A stretch of 45,385 nt of DNA from an uncultured Treponema sp. (GTDB lineage: Bacteria; Spirochaetota; Spirochaetia; Treponematales; Treponemataceae): contig CAMNDY010000013.1 in assembly GCA_946535985.1 (NCBI GenBank), forward strand, positions 1-45,385, in the 5' to 3' direction. Within the stretch, counting starts at the first letter, position 1; each line of letters starts with the position of its first letter. The position numbers and the translations under genes were made by a program. Below, piece by piece: positions 8,278 through 16,552 of this stretch. The notes under the pieces were generated by a model, which saw only the letters and a program-made list of their open reading frames with translations, was not told the DNA's origin and did no database searches.

Positions 8278-8851
8278 ATACAGGAGTATAAACTACTGCA
8301 AGAATCTTTGCATTGTTTTCGCCGTAGCTGTGTACATGATGTGCAACAATTGATTCGTAATAAATTGAATCGCCTTTTTCAAGAAGGTATTTATCTTTAC
8401 CGTAAATAATTTCTACCTGACCTTCAAGAACATAAATGAACTCTTCGCCTTCGTGAGTAGAAGTTTTAATTTCTTCTTCTGAGCTTGGGAAGATATCAAT
8501 TACAAAAGGATCCATATGGCGGCCGGCTTTGTTTTGGGCAAGAGTATAAAAATCCAGATCTGAATTAACAGCATTTCCACGGTCGCTGAAGCGTGTTACT
8601 TCTTTTTTTTCAGAAGCACGCGATACAACAGGTCCAAGGTTTTCATCATCGTCCATGAAAGTACCAAGACGTACACCAAGTACACGTGCAATCTTAATGA
8701 GTGGTGTGAGGTTTGGAACAAGACTTCCGTCTTCAATACTTGCAATCTGAGCAACGCTTAAGTTTGTGCGTTCACTAACATCTTCTATACTGAGCTTGCG
8801 GTTTTCGCGAACAAGCTTTACCTTTGCACCAATTTTATTTTTTTCACTCAT
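8276..8851 (-). CDS. XRE-family regulator with C-terminal cupin domain
   Basis: 191 residues: an N-terminal helix-turn-helix of the XRE/Cro type (KLVRENRKLSIEDVSERTNL, then SVAQIASIEDG) and a C-terminal double-stranded beta-helix cupin (HEGEEFIYVLEGQVEIIYG...LEKGDSIYYES...HHVHSYG). Such proteins bind DNA and sense a small metabolite in the cupin barrel. The start at 8851 is chosen because AAGGA lies 8 nt upstream; a longer reading frame begins inside the preceding gene without support. It is the last gene of the 2-oxoacid:ferredoxin oxidoreductase operon (4 nt after the gamma subunit), a very common arrangement, so it probably responds to the substrate or acyl-CoA product and controls this operon. 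Confidence 0.88.
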   Translation of the reverse strand: MSEKNKIGAKVKLVRENRKLSIEDVSERTNLSVAQIASIEDGSLVPNLTPLIKIARVLGVRLGTFMDDDENLGPVVSRASEKKEVTRFSDRGNAVNSDLDFYTLAQNKAGRHMDPFVIDIFPSSEEEIKTSTHEGEEFIYVLEGQVEIIYGKDKYLLEKGDSIYYESIVAHHVHSYGENNAKILAVVYTPV

Positions 8852-8855
8852 ATTT

Positions 8856-9410
8856 TTATCCTTTAATTTCGTAATCTTTATTGTATGCACTCTCAATAGT
8901 GGCAATATTAATCGGATTAAACTTTTTGTTACGCTCACTGATTGCTTCATCAAGAGCATATTCAAAAGGTTTAGGACCGCTTACCATGCCGGGGATTACC
9001 TTTGCAAGACAGCCAAGTACAACCATGTTGGCACCACGAGGATTATTAGTTTCTTCTGCCATCTCGTTACAAGGAAGTGCAAGTACACGGATATCCCTGC
9101 GGCTTGGTTCAATGTCAATAAGGCTTGAATTGTAAATGAGAAGTCCGCCCGGTTTTAGCCATTCTTCAAACTTTGTCATTGATGGTTTGTTTAAAGCTAC
9201 TACTACATCAGGCTTTTCGATTACAGGAGATGCAACTTCTTCATCGCTTACGATAACTGAACAGTTGGCTGTACCACCGCGCATTTCGGCACCGTAGGAA
9301 GGAATATGTGAAACAAATTTATCTTCACTCATGCCGGCAAGTGTAAGAATCTTTCCGGCTAAAATAACTCCCTGTCCGCCAAAACCTGCAAAAATTATTT
9401 CTGTTGTCAT
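8856..9410 (-). CDS. 2-oxoacid:ferredoxin oxidoreductase, gamma subunit
   Basis: 184 residues of the pyruvate/ketoisovalerate oxidoreductase catalytic (gamma) family. It opens with the signature FAGFGGQGVILAGKILTLAG (residues 6-25), followed by SYGAEMRGGTANCSVI. The gamma subunit helps bind CoA and completes the active site of the alpha-beta-gamma-delta enzyme that oxidatively decarboxylates 2-oxoacids to acyl-CoA while reducing ferredoxin. The start overlaps the beta-subunit stop by 4 nt (ATGA), typical of translational coupling. Length is normal for a stand-alone gamma subunit. Confidence 0.92.
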   Translation of the reverse strand: MTTEIIFAGFGGQGVILAGKILTLAGMSEDKFVSHIPSYGAEMRGGTANCSVIVSDEEVASPVIEKPDVVVALNKPSMTKFEEWLKPGGLLIYNSSLIDIEPSRRDIRVLALPCNEMAEETNNPRGANMVVLGCLAKVIPGMVSGPKPFEYALDEAISERNKKFNPINIATIESAYNKDYEIKG

Positions 9411-10207
9411 TTTGCACCTCCTGGAACTACAACGCCTGCTGTTGGTTTTGCAGCCTCCGGAATATTACCTGCAGGTACATCACGGAAAACTCCCAGCGGA
9501 TAATATGGTTCCATCTGATCTTTTACCCAGTCTGCGGCTACTGTTGGAGCAACACCCCAGTTTGTTGGACACATAGAAAGAACTTCTACAAAGCTGTAGC
9601 CCTTGCCTTCTTTCTGGTAGGTCAAGGCCTTTTTAATTGCGGCCTTAGTTTGATTAATATGCTTTACATCGTAAACTGCACAGCGTTCAATATATTTTGG
9701 TTCTACAAGAGTATTTATAAGCTCACAGGCACGGATAGGATAACCGACATCGTTTGCATCGCGACCGTAAGGGCTAGTTTTTGTAACTTGACCAACAAGT
9801 GAAGTTGGAGCCATCTGACCACCTGTCATTCCGTAGATTGCATTATTGATAAAGATTACTGTGATATTTTCTCCGCGGTTTGCAGCATGAACAGTCTCTG
9901 CTGTACCAATTGCAAGAAGATCTCCGTCACCCTGGTAGCTTATAACAAGCTTGTCAGGGTGAACACGCTTCATACCGGTTGCAACTGCAGGAGCACGACC
10001 ATGAGCGGCTTCGCAGGAATCAACATTAATATAGTTATAGGCATAAACTGCACAACCAACAGGAGCAACAAGAAGTACATCCTGCTGAATATTCATTTCA
10101 TCAATAACCTGTGCAATCAACTTGTGAACGATTCCATGACCACAGCCACCACAGTAGTGTGTAGGAACATCATTCATTGATTTTGGAAATTCATATTTCT
10201 TACTCAT
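9407..10207 (-). CDS. 2-oxoacid:ferredoxin oxidoreductase, beta subunit (thiamine diphosphate-binding)
   Basis: 266 residues. It shows the N-terminal HYCGGCGHGI motif and the thiamine diphosphate/Mg motif beginning GDGDLLAIGTAE (about residue 93) and ending in INNAIYGMTGGQ, both diagnostic of the TPP-C domain of the POR/KOR/VOR family. The beta subunit carries the cofactor that decarboxylates the 2-oxoacid. It overlaps the alpha-subunit gene by 8 nt and the gamma gene by 4 nt, so all are made together. Lack of the extra cysteine-rich tail seen in some pyruvate enzymes, together with the VorB-like alpha subunit, points to a branched-chain 2-oxoacid or 2-oxoglutarate substrate rather than pyruvate, but this is not certain. 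Confidence 0.92.
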   Translation of the reverse strand: MSKKYEFPKSMNDVPTHYCGGCGHGIVHKLIAQVIDEMNIQQDVLLVAPVGCAVYAYNYINVDSCEAAHGRAPAVATGMKRVHPDKLVISYQGDGDLLAIGTAETVHAANRGENITVIFINNAIYGMTGGQMAPTSLVGQVTKTSPYGRDANDVGYPIRACELINTLVEPKYIERCAVYDVKHINQTKAAIKKALTYQKEGKGYSFVEVLSMCPTNWGVAPTVAADWVKDQMEPYYPLGVFRDVPAGNIPEAAKPTAGVVVPGGAK

Positions 10208-11258
10208 AGCTCTTTACCTTCTCAATAACAGCATCTACAGATGGGATAATTCCCCCCGGTTCTCCGTAGAAATCAACATCACTTACTTTGTGACCTGAAT
10301 ACAGTTTTACATCCTGAACCATCTGACCCATAGACATTTCTACTGTAAGAATCTTCTTTGCCTTTGCACAGGCAGCTTCAAGTTCTTTCTGAGGGAATGG
10401 CCAGAGAGTAATAGGACGGAAAAGTCCGGCCTTAATACCTTGTTCACGTAACATCTTTACAGCCTTTTTACAAACGCGGGCAGCTGTACCATAGCCTGTA
10501 AGAACTATGTCTGCATCATCGCACATATATGTTTCGCTCATTGTTTCATTAGCCTGAATACGGTCATAATTTTCAAAAAGCTCTTTTGTATGTTTATTTA
10601 AGTCGTAGTCATCTCCGTTTAAGCGCAAAGAAAGAGCAATGTTGTTTTCGCGATCCGGAGTGCGGCCTGTAAGTGCCCATGGTTTTGGAGGAAATTCTTT
10701 AATATATTCAGGAAGAATACATGGCTCACTCATCTGTCCAAGGTAACCGTCTCCTAAAATCATACATACAACACGATACTTATCTGCAATCTCAAATGCT
10801 TTTACAGTACAGTCTGCCATTTCCTGAACAGTTCCCGGGGCAATTACTACAACATGATAGTCACCGTTTCCGCCGCCTCGTGTTGCTTGAAAGTAGTCTC
10901 CCTGAGCTCCGGAAATATTTCCAAGACCTGGACCACCACGCATCATGTTTACAATAACTGCAGGAAGCTGGGCTCCGGAAAGATAAGAGATTCCTTCCTG
11001 TTTAAGAGAAATTCCTGGTGAAGATGAAGAAGTCATTGCGCGGGCACCTGCAGCGCTGGCACCCATAACCATATTTACAGCAGCAAGTTCACTTTCTGCC
11101 TGAAGAAAACATCCATTTTCTTCGGGTAAGCGTTTTGCCATATATGCAGGTATTTCATTTTGTGGAGTGATTGGATAAGCAAAATAATAACGGCATCCTG
11201 CACGGATTGCGGCTTCTCCAATTGCTTCATTACCTTTCATTAAAACTTTTTTACTCAT
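10200..11258 (-). CDS. vorB: 2-oxoacid:ferredoxin oxidoreductase, alpha subunit (VorB-like)
   Basis: 352 residues: the PYR domain plus transketolase C-terminal-like domain of the alpha subunit. It starts KVLMKGNEAIGEAAIRAG, then FAYPITPQNEIP, LQAESELAAVNMVMGASAAG and TSSSSPGISLKQEG. These match the VorB class, annotated as 3-methyl-2-oxobutanoate (2-oxoisovalerate) oxidoreductase in many anaerobes. It oxidises a 2-oxoacid to acyl-CoA and CO2 with ferredoxin as acceptor, in the cytoplasm. Gene order delta-alpha-beta-gamma is that of VOR/KOR operons. The symbol reflects family resemblance; 2-oxoglutarate (KorA) is the main alternative substrate. Confidence 0.88.
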   Translation of the reverse strand: MSKKVLMKGNEAIGEAAIRAGCRYYFAYPITPQNEIPAYMAKRLPEENGCFLQAESELAAVNMVMGASAAGARAMTSSSSPGISLKQEGISYLSGAQLPAVIVNMMRGGPGLGNISGAQGDYFQATRGGGNGDYHVVVIAPGTVQEMADCTVKAFEIADKYRVVCMILGDGYLGQMSEPCILPEYIKEFPPKPWALTGRTPDRENNIALSLRLNGDDYDLNKHTKELFENYDRIQANETMSETYMCDDADIVLTGYGTAARVCKKAVKMLREQGIKAGLFRPITLWPFPQKELEAACAKAKKILTVEMSMGQMVQDVKLYSGHKVSDVDFYGEPGGIIPSVDAVIEKVKSYE

Positions 11259-11260
11259 AT

Positions 11261-11473
11261 CTACTCTGCCTCTATTTCAATCACGCAATCCGGGCACATA
11301 GTTGCACAAAAAGCGCAGGCAATACAGTTTGCCTCATCAATACAAACAGGATAATGAACACCCTGACCATTAGTTTCTTTTGACATTTCCAGAATTTTTT
11401 TAGGACAAACGCGGATACAAAGTGCGCAGCCCTTACATCTCTCCGTGTTAATTAACGGTCTTCCTTTAGCCAT
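11261..11473 (-). CDS. 2-oxoacid:ferredoxin oxidoreductase, delta (ferredoxin-like) subunit
   Basis: 70 residues with two classical [4Fe-4S] motifs, CKGCALCIRVCPKK and CIACAFCATMCPDC, and little else: the small ferredoxin subunit that carries electrons from the thiamine site to soluble ferredoxin. It is the first gene of the operon, with GGAG 6 nt before the ATG. Its stop is 2 nt before the alpha-subunit start. Confidence 0.92.
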   Translation of the reverse strand: MAKGRPLINTERCKGCALCIRVCPKKILEMSKETNGQGVHYPVCIDEANCIACAFCATMCPDCVIEIEAE

Positions 11474-11501
11474 AATTTCTCCAAAATTAATGATTAACTA
11501 T

Positions 11502-11530
11502 AATATAAACCAAAAGAGAAAATAAAACAA
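11502..11530 (-). promoter_or_regulatory. Predicted promoter of the 2-oxoacid oxidoreductase operon
   Basis: On the minus strand TTGTTT (11525-11530), 17-bp spacer, TATATT (11502-11507). The transcription start is expected near 11495, giving a ~20-nt leader with GGAG. The weak -35 fits dependence on the palindrome just upstream. Confidence 0.5.
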
Positions 11531-11539
11531 TAGGATTTC

Positions 11540-11573
11540 TTTAATATTATTAAAGTTTTTTAATAATATTAAA
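11540..11573. promoter_or_regulatory. Perfect 15-bp inverted repeat operator (site B)
   Basis: TTTAATATTATTAAA and its exact complement TTTAATAATATTAAA separated by GTTT. The centre (11556.5) is about 61.5 bp upstream of the predicted start of the oxidoreductase operon. The core TTAAA-N4-TTTAA and its neighbours match site A at 3888-3917. An AT-only hairpin without a T tract on the relevant side makes a terminator role less likely. Confidence 0.65.
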
Positions 11574-11578
11574 TATAA

Positions 11579-11606
11579 GATTCTCGGGTCAAGCCCGGGA
11601 ATGTCT
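11579..11606. repeat. Interspersed repeat family R1 (REP-like), single unit
   Basis: Contains CTCGGGTCAAGCCCGGGAATG, one unit of a ~28-bp palindromic repeat (core CGGG-TCAA-GCCCG) found at least nine times in the window. It lies just beyond the stop codon of the HD-domain gene. Confidence 0.8.
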
Positions 11607-11612
11607 TATTTG

Positions 11613-12320
11613 CTAACAACCAAACCACTGAGCCGCGGTCTGATCTGCAAGTTGCAGCAAAACAACCAGAGGATTGTCCAGGAAGTTTGAATAATTGTAT
11701 TTTTCACTGTCAGAAAGGTCAGAAAATCCCATATGACGGCTAACAGCTTCTAATACCATGCGGTTTTCTATCATAGACGGCATGATTTTAAGCAGCATAA
11801 GAACTGATTCGTTTCCATGGCCTAGATTTCTGTTTTCTGATTTTGTTTTGTAGAATGGCTGTTTTACCCAGTTACCACTTATATCTTTTGTGTTACGGTA
11901 TTCAACGCCATAAAAGCCTGTCTTACAAAAATCATGAACAAGTGCACTTACAAAAATATCTTTTGCCGAAATCGTATATTTTTGAGCTCCCGGACTTGTA
12001 AAGAAGTTTTCTAAAACAGGTTTTGCAAACTCAAGGGATTGTTTTATTACAATTACGGTATGAAGGCTTAAACCGCCTTTAAAATTTCCATGAAATTTAG
12101 TAGAAGCAGGTGCAGTCCAAAAATCAGTATTATCGAGCCAATCTTTTAAAGCTGCAGCTTCCATAGGCTCTTTTATAATGTAATCAATCATATTTATAAT
12201 TGCAGGCTTTACATTATCTATATTGCTTGAGCCATCTGAATGCAAAGGTGAATATTCCTTATAAATATCTAAAAGTTCAAATACATCTGTAAAAAGTTCA
12301 TTAATCTGTTCGTCTGTCAT
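11613..12320 (-). CDS. HD-domain phosphohydrolase-like protein
   Basis: 235 residues. Ligand residues of an HD metal-dependent hydrolase are visible in order: GGLSLHTVIV (first His), VSALVHDFCKTGF (the HD pair), LGHGNESVLML, SRHMGF and LLQLADQTAA. Such enzymes hydrolyse phosphoester bonds of nucleotides or phospholipid-like substrates; the substrate here is unknown. The start at 12320 is chosen for its GGAG ribosome binding site; the open frame extends 27 nt further, but those codons fall in an R1 repeat. No signal peptide is seen. It lies downstream of the OmpA-like gene on the same strand, separated from it by a repeat doublet. Confidence 0.75.
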   Translation of the reverse strand: MTDEQINELFTDVFELLDIYKEYSPLHSDGSSNIDNVKPAIINMIDYIIKEPMEAAALKDWLDNTDFWTAPASTKFHGNFKGGLSLHTVIVIKQSLEFAKPVLENFFTSPGAQKYTISAKDIFVSALVHDFCKTGFYGVEYRNTKDISGNWVKQPFYKTKSENRNLGHGNESVLMLLKIMPSMIENRMVLEAVSRHMGFSDLSDSEKYNYSNFLDNPLVVLLQLADQTAAQWFGC

Positions 12321-12341
12321 ATATATCTCCAAATACAAAAA

Positions 12342-12407
12342 TGTCATTGTCGGGCTCGACCCGACAATCTTATATTTCAGATTCCCGGGTCAAGCCCGAG
12401 AATGACA
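12342..12407. repeat. R1 repeat doublet (tail-to-tail)
   Basis: Two R1 units in opposite orientation: TTGTCGGGCTCGACCCGACA (from 12348) and CCCGGGTCAAGCCCGAGAAT (from 12384), about 9 nt apart. The second unit ends exactly where the OmpA-like gene's stop codon begins (12408-12410). Confidence 0.85.
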
Positions 12408-13691
12408 CTATCTTTTTGATAATATCGTTATTTCTACACGGCGGTTTCTTGCCCTTCCTTGCGGACTATCGTTATCTGCAACAGGTTTACTTCCACCACT
12501 TCCTTTGGTAATAAGGTTTTCTGTATTCACGCCCCTTTTGCCCATTTCATTTACAATTGTATGTGCACGTTCTAAAGAAAGCTGCATTTCGTCAGATTCG
12601 TCTCCAACTCTTGCTGTATGCCCCTCTATAAGAATCTGATTTTTTGGAAGTTTTTTCAAGAGGTCTGCAATCTGATTTAAACGATTTTTTTCATCAGGAA
12701 GAAGTTCTGCACTATTTGCAACAAATTGTAAATCACGGATTATCAGCATATAGCCCAAATCTGTTTTTTCATATTCAATATCGCTTTCGGCAATCAGACG
12801 GTTGATTGCAGGTAAAATTACATCTTCCTCTACTCCGCTTGGATAATCTGTAAACAGGGAAATAGTTCCTTTATAGGCAATTTTGCGTCCGTCTGTATAA
12901 ACAAACTCTTCATTTACATTATCACGAATTAATAAAGCAGCACCAGTTTCTTTTTCAACATATAATGTAGCTTCATGCTTTCCTGTTGCTGATTTTAATT
13001 CACGGTCTCCATCAAAATCCTGATAGCTTACGCCAATTCCATAACCGTATCTTGTGGCCCACAATGCTTTAATTACATAAACATCTTTCTGATTAAAAAT
13101 CTGATCTCCATTATAAGTGTACTGAATAAAAATTGGCATTCGTGTGATTTTACCTTCGCCAGTGGGATCTACAGCACGCTCTGCTTTTGCTTCCCATGTA
13201 TCACCCTTTTTAATTTCTTTTTTTGGAAAAGACGGAAAGCTTCTGAACGAAGGATATCCATTATCTTCAAGCATATTCATATTGCCCTGTTCATCAATTT
13301 TAAAAACAGAAACAATTGCATCATGAATACCTTCATCAATTACAGCCGCCAGATGTTTAGTATCCTGTTCTACATAAAAAAGCCCGTCATAAACTTTTTC
13401 ACCATTTTCATAAGATGGCGTTATAAATGATTTTACTTCAAGGCTTGTTAAACCAACATACTTATTATTATCATACCGACGTAAATCTGTACGTTCTGTG
13501 AGAATGTAGTTGTCGTTTCCGGCGTAACTTATGGTAACTGGCTGGGAATAAAGGTTGTTGCTTATTAAGAGAAATAGTAATAGAAAAATAAATTTGTAAA
13601 AAATTGCGGAGCAAAGTTTTGGGTTTTGTGGAGCGTCCTCTTCGTTCAGCGGAGCAAAACACAAAACTTTGCGGGAGTAATTTTTTACCAT
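12408..13691 (-). CDS. OmpA-family envelope protein with repeat-disrupted N-terminus
   Basis: About 427 residues. The C-terminal ~110 residues form an OmpA peptidoglycan-binding domain (FVANSAELLPDEKNRL, IEGHTARVGDE, SLERAHTIVNEMGKRGV, GSGGSKPVADN, ARNRRVEI). The N-terminal domain (residues ~60-310) is not recognised. A signal peptide core FIFLLLFLLISNNLYS is present, but it begins about 34 residues after the ATG: the codons between come from a ~90-bp R2 hairpin repeat (13596-13688) that reads in frame. ATG 13691 is preceded at 7 nt by a TAAAAT box and no Shine-Dalgarno sequence. An upstream TTG (13712) is also possible. The protein probably anchors the outer sheath or periplasmic structures to peptidoglycan; export efficiency with the extended n-region is an open question. 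Confidence 0.8.
   Translation of the reverse strand: MVKNYSRKVLCFAPLNEEDAPQNPKLCSAIFYKFIFLLLFLLISNNLYSQPVTISYAGNDNYILTERTDLRRYDNNKYVGLTSLEVKSFITPSYENGEKVYDGLFYVEQDTKHLAAVIDEGIHDAIVSVFKIDEQGNMNMLEDNGYPSFRSFPSFPKKEIKKGDTWEAKAERAVDPTGEGKITRMPIFIQYTYNGDQIFNQKDVYVIKALWATRYGYGIGVSYQDFDGDRELKSATGKHEATLYVEKETGAALLIRDNVNEEFVYTDGRKIAYKGTISLFTDYPSGVEEDVILPAINRLIAESDIEYEKTDLGYMLIIRDLQFVANSAELLPDEKNRLNQIADLLKKLPKNQILIEGHTARVGDESDEMQLSLERAHTIVNEMGKRGVNTENLITKGSGGSKPVADNDSPQGRARNRRVEITILSKR
13596..13688 (-). repeat. R2 hairpin repeat, copy 1
   Basis: ~93-bp imperfect palindrome. Nested pairs read on the minus strand: GTAAAAAATT/AATTTTTTAC, GCAAAG/CTTTGC, GTTTTG/CAAAAC, around a conserved centre GCTCCGCTGAACGAAGAGGA. 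It lies inside the OmpA-like reading frame, between start codon and signal peptide. Confidence 0.85.
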
Positions 13692-13701
13692 ATTGATAAT
13701 T

Positions 13702-14340
13702 TTATATTCCAAGTTCTTCGCCTATAAGCACAACCTTAATTCTACCAGCTGGCTTACAGATTCGTGTAGTAACAAACTGCGCACAAATTGTTGAAGAAGA
13801 CAAACAATCAGCACATTCGCCGATTTTTTTACAAGGTGTATCAATATCAAAACGCTGAGCATTCGCAGGTGCAGCATAACCCCTAACGCGGTCATAAGCG
13901 GCTTCCATATTCTGAACAACCTTGTTCATACCTGCAATAATAATTACATTTTCCGGTCCGTATATTAGAGCTGCAACTCTGTTACCTTTACCATCGATAT
14001 TAAAAAGCTGTCCGTCTTCTGTAATTGCATTGCTGCTCATTATAAAAGAACCACAGTTCAAAGCATCATGCATTATCTTTTCACGTTCTTCAGGACTGGA
14101 AGCCTTGTCTCTATCAATTAAAGTATAACCAGCAGAAATAAGCTTATCTTTAAGCCCAAGCTGGTCCATTGTCATTGTACCACCCCAGGCAACAGAATGA
14201 TTTTTTGGAATAAGCTCAAGAATTTTTGTTATAGCGTCTTCTTTATTAGACAGATAATAAGCTTCAAAATGTCTTTTATTTAAGGCTTCAGCAACCTTTG
14301 GCCCTTTAATATCAAATAATTTTTTTACCGGGTCTAACAT
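13702..14340 (-). CDS. LUD-domain (LutC/DUF162-like) protein
   Basis: 212 residues of the LUD family (lactate utilisation proteins B and C). Recognisable blocks are VAWGGTMTMDQLGL, FIMSSNAITEDGQLFNIDG, NRVAALIYGPENVIIIAGMNKV and a cysteine-rich tail CKKIGECADCLSSSTIC, which is common in the stand-alone forms found in anaerobes. LutC-like proteins belong to lactate oxidation complexes, but many stand-alone copies have no assigned reaction. AGAGGTAAG precedes the ATG. It starts 11 nt after the chemoreceptor gene and is probably cotranscribed with it. No LutA or LutB is present here. Confidence 0.8.
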   Translation of the reverse strand: MLDPVKKLFDIKGPKVAEALNKRHFEAYYLSNKEDAITKILELIPKNHSVAWGGTMTMDQLGLKDKLISAGYTLIDRDKASSPEEREKIMHDALNCGSFIMSSNAITEDGQLFNIDGKGNRVAALIYGPENVIIIAGMNKVVQNMEAAYDRVRGYAAPANAQRFDIDTPCKKIGECADCLSSSTICAQFVTTRICKPAGRIKVVLIGEELGI

Positions 14341-14351
14341 TTTTCTTACCT

Positions 14352-16250
14352 CTATTCTGCCAGTTTAAAGGATTCAAGTTCACTAATCAAACCGGTAACA
14401 TTTTGCTTAGTAGAATTTGTAGAAGCTGTTGTTACGGCAACTGCATCTGAAATATGCATAGAGAAATCATTAATCTGATTCATAGTTTCAGATATAACCC
14501 TTGTAATTTCTGAAAGCTGCTGCATTTCTTTGAGAATCTGTTCTCCGCCAACAAGCATTTCTGCAGAACCGTTCTTAACCTCTGTTGTTGAATCGCTGAT
14601 TGCATGCATGGCTTCGAGCACCTGCTGGTTACCGGAATTCTGTTCTTCCATTGCGTTTGCAATAACAGTTTCCTGTTCACGAACCTTTTGAGAAAGGTCA
14701 TAAATACTTTCAAAGGCAACTTTAACGTGTCCAATATCTGTTGTAATATGAGAAATTGCATCAGAAAGAGAATGAAGATTTTCATCAATAGCCTTTGACT
14801 GAGAGCTTGATTGCTCTGCAAGCTTTCGGATTTCTTCAGCAACTACTGCAAAACCCTTACCTGCTTCACCAGCATGAGCAGACTCAATAGCTGCGTTCAT
14901 AGCAAGGAGGTTTGTACGGCTTGCAATATTCTGAATGATGCTTGAAGCCTGCAGAATACCGGCAGACTGCTGTAAAACACCTTCTGCAGTATCTACGGCA
15001 ATCTTAACCTGTTCCTGCCCTTTTTCAGAAGCTTCAGTAAGAAGATTTACCATCTCATTATTCTTTTCGAGAATCTGAGAAACCGAAGCAATATTAGCAA
15101 CCATTTCTTCTACAGCAGCAGAAGACTGTGTAACGCCAGCAGCCTGTGCTTCAATAGAATTATTAAGGGCACGAATATTACCCATAATCTGTTCAATCGA
15201 AGAATTAGATTCCTGAACACCAGCAGACTGATTTTCAATTTCGGATTTAATGCTTGAAAGAGATTCTGTAATACTTGCAATATTGTTTTTAGTAATATCC
15301 ATATTAGATACAAGATCATCAGACTCAGAAGAAGTTCTTTTTGCAGAATTATCAAATTTTACAAGAATCCCATTTGCTTTATTTTTAAAATTATTTACAG
15401 AATGAACAATAAGACCTAACTCACTGCGATTTGTTGCCCACTGATCTTCTACTGTGTAATCGTTGTTGCTGAGGGCATCTGTAACATGATTAATTCTTTT
15501 TAAACATAATTTTATATCATCTGTAAGCAGCAGGTTTACAGTAACAAAATAACTTAAAGAATAAATAATAATAGGCAAAAGTCTTTTATAAACAGTGCTT
15601 GCTCCTTCCTGTAATGCAAGAGGATTCAAAGTAACAAATATAAGGAACATACATCCAAGAACACCAAAAGACATTGTAAGAACATTTCGTTGAATTAAAT
15701 TTAGTGGAAGCTCTTTTTTATTAAAAGGAATATCTCGCAAACGAGGTTCAATTACACGAACCTGAAGTACATAGAATAAAAGACCTATATCAAACAAAGA
15801 GCCAAGCAAAACCATGTATATAAAAACAGATGGATCTTGTCCCAAAAAAGCTCGTAGTTGAATATTATTTCTTTTTAAGAAAATAATTATTGCCGTTGCC
15901 TGAACAAACTGTAAAGTGATAGGAATTGCAATATTACCTAATGCAGTGATTTTAAGCTTTTGGTTTGTCTTTTTGATAGATTCAGGAGAACCATTATATT
16001 CTTTAAGGAATTTTCTTTCCCAAAAAGCCATTGCAAAAGCTATAACAAAGGTCATTACAGTAATAAAATTGATTATCGGATTAGTAAATATAAGACCAAA
16101 TTCTTCCATACTGAAAAGGTCTGTTAAAAGTCCAACTGGTGTGAGAAGTAAAAACGGAGAAGTATAAACCAGAATAATATGCATGTAAGCGTACCATGGA
16201 AGCCATATTCCGGCACGACCTGCCTTTCGATTGATTTTAGCTTTTGACAT
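14352..16250 (-). CDS. Methyl-accepting chemotaxis protein with six-helix membrane input domain
   Basis: 632 residues. Six hydrophobic segments fill residues ~15-240 with only short loops, so there is no periplasmic ligand-binding domain. A long coiled coil follows, with the conserved hairpin tip of the signalling domain ([20 protein letters not shown], then [16 protein letters not shown]), which docks CheA/CheW. It therefore senses something in or at the membrane, such as energy state or a lipophilic ligand. AGGAGA precedes the ATG. A GCCGATAA box about 100 nt upstream matches the sigma-28 -10 element, fitting control with flagellar and chemotaxis genes. The LUD-domain gene follows in the same operon. 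Confidence 0.92.
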   Translation of the reverse strand: MSKAKINRKAGRAGIWLPWYAYMHIILVYTSPFLLLTPVGLLTDLFSMEEFGLIFTNPIINFITVMTFVIAFAMAFWERKFLKEYNGSPESIKKTNQKLKITALGNIAIPITLQFVQATAIIIFLKRNNIQLRAFLGQDPSVFIYMVLLGSLFDIGLLFYVLQVRVIEPRLRDIPFNKKELPLNLIQRNVLTMSFGVLGCMFLIFVTLNPLALQEGASTVYKRLLPIIIYSLSYFVTVNLLLTDDIKLCLKRINHVTDALSNNDYTVEDQWATNRSELGLIVHSVNNFKNKANGILVKFDNSAKRTSSESDDLVSNMDITKNNIASITESLSSIKSEIENQSAGVQESNSSIEQIMGNIRALNNSIEAQAAGVTQSSAAVEEMVANIASVSQILEKNNEMVNLLTEASEKGQEQVKIAVDTAEGVLQQSAGILQASSIIQNIASRTNLLAMNAAIESAHAGEAGKGFAVVAEEIRKLAEQSSSQSKAIDENLHSLSDAISHITTDIGHVKVAFESIYDLSQKVREQETVIANAMEEQNSGNQQVLEAMHAISDSTTEVKNGSAEMLVGGEQILKEMQQLSEITRVISETMNQINDFSMHISDAVAVTTASTNSTKQNVTGLISELESFKLAE

Positions 16251-16352
16251 AAAAGTCTCCTAATTTTTGTAGTAAAGTTTGTATAAACACTCATCATGTA
16301 ACTTTTTTTTAATGATTATGGACTTTTAAACAATTTATTAATTATAAACCAT

Positions 16353-16379
16353 TTATCGGCATCTGTGAAGTAAAAAATA
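16353..16379 (-). promoter_or_regulatory. Candidate sigma-28 (FliA) promoter of the chemoreceptor operon
   Basis: On the minus strand TATTTTTT, 11 nt, GCCGATAA (16353-16360). The -10 matches the sigma-28 consensus in all eight positions; the -35 matches TAAAGTTT in five of eight. Confidence 0.55.
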
Positions 16380-16515
16380 TAGTCAAAAATATAATAAAAT
16401 AATAATGATTTAGCGGCAGCAATTCAGAGTTTTTTTTGCAATTCGAAATTCGGCTCGCGCTATTTTTTTAGATTATTTTATATTATTTAAATATTATTAT
16501 TTTCAAACATTTTAC

Positions 16516-16543
16516 TTGACACTTTCTTTTTATAGTATAGAAT
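16516..16543 (+). promoter_or_regulatory. Sigma-70 promoter of the 16553 lipoprotein gene
   Basis: TTGACA (16516-16521), 16-bp spacer, TAGAAT (16538-16543). The -10 ends 9 nt before the ATG and there is no Shine-Dalgarno sequence. Confidence 0.65.
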
Positions 16544-16552
16544 TTATTTATT

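Larger units (their letters stand above)
16251..16552. other. 302-bp divergent intergenic region
   Basis: AT-rich spacer between the divergent chemoreceptor and lipoprotein genes. It holds the chemoreceptor leader (~100 nt), a sigma-28-type box at 16353-16379, and a sigma-70-type promoter for the lipoprotein at 16516-16543. A G+C-richer patch at ~16420-16470 (containing TTCGAAATTCGGCTCGCGCT) is unexplained and may be a decayed repeat. No open reading frame or RNA gene was recognised. Confidence 0.6.

Noticed and set aside
9404..9802. 132-codon plus-strand frame opposite the beta-subunit gene
   Set aside because: Antisense to an unmistakable thiamine-diphosphate enzyme; no independent support.
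11540..11573. AT-only hairpin considered as a terminator
   Set aside because: The stem has no G+C pairs and no proper T tract, and it lies at an activator-like distance upstream of a promoter; an operator is the better reading.
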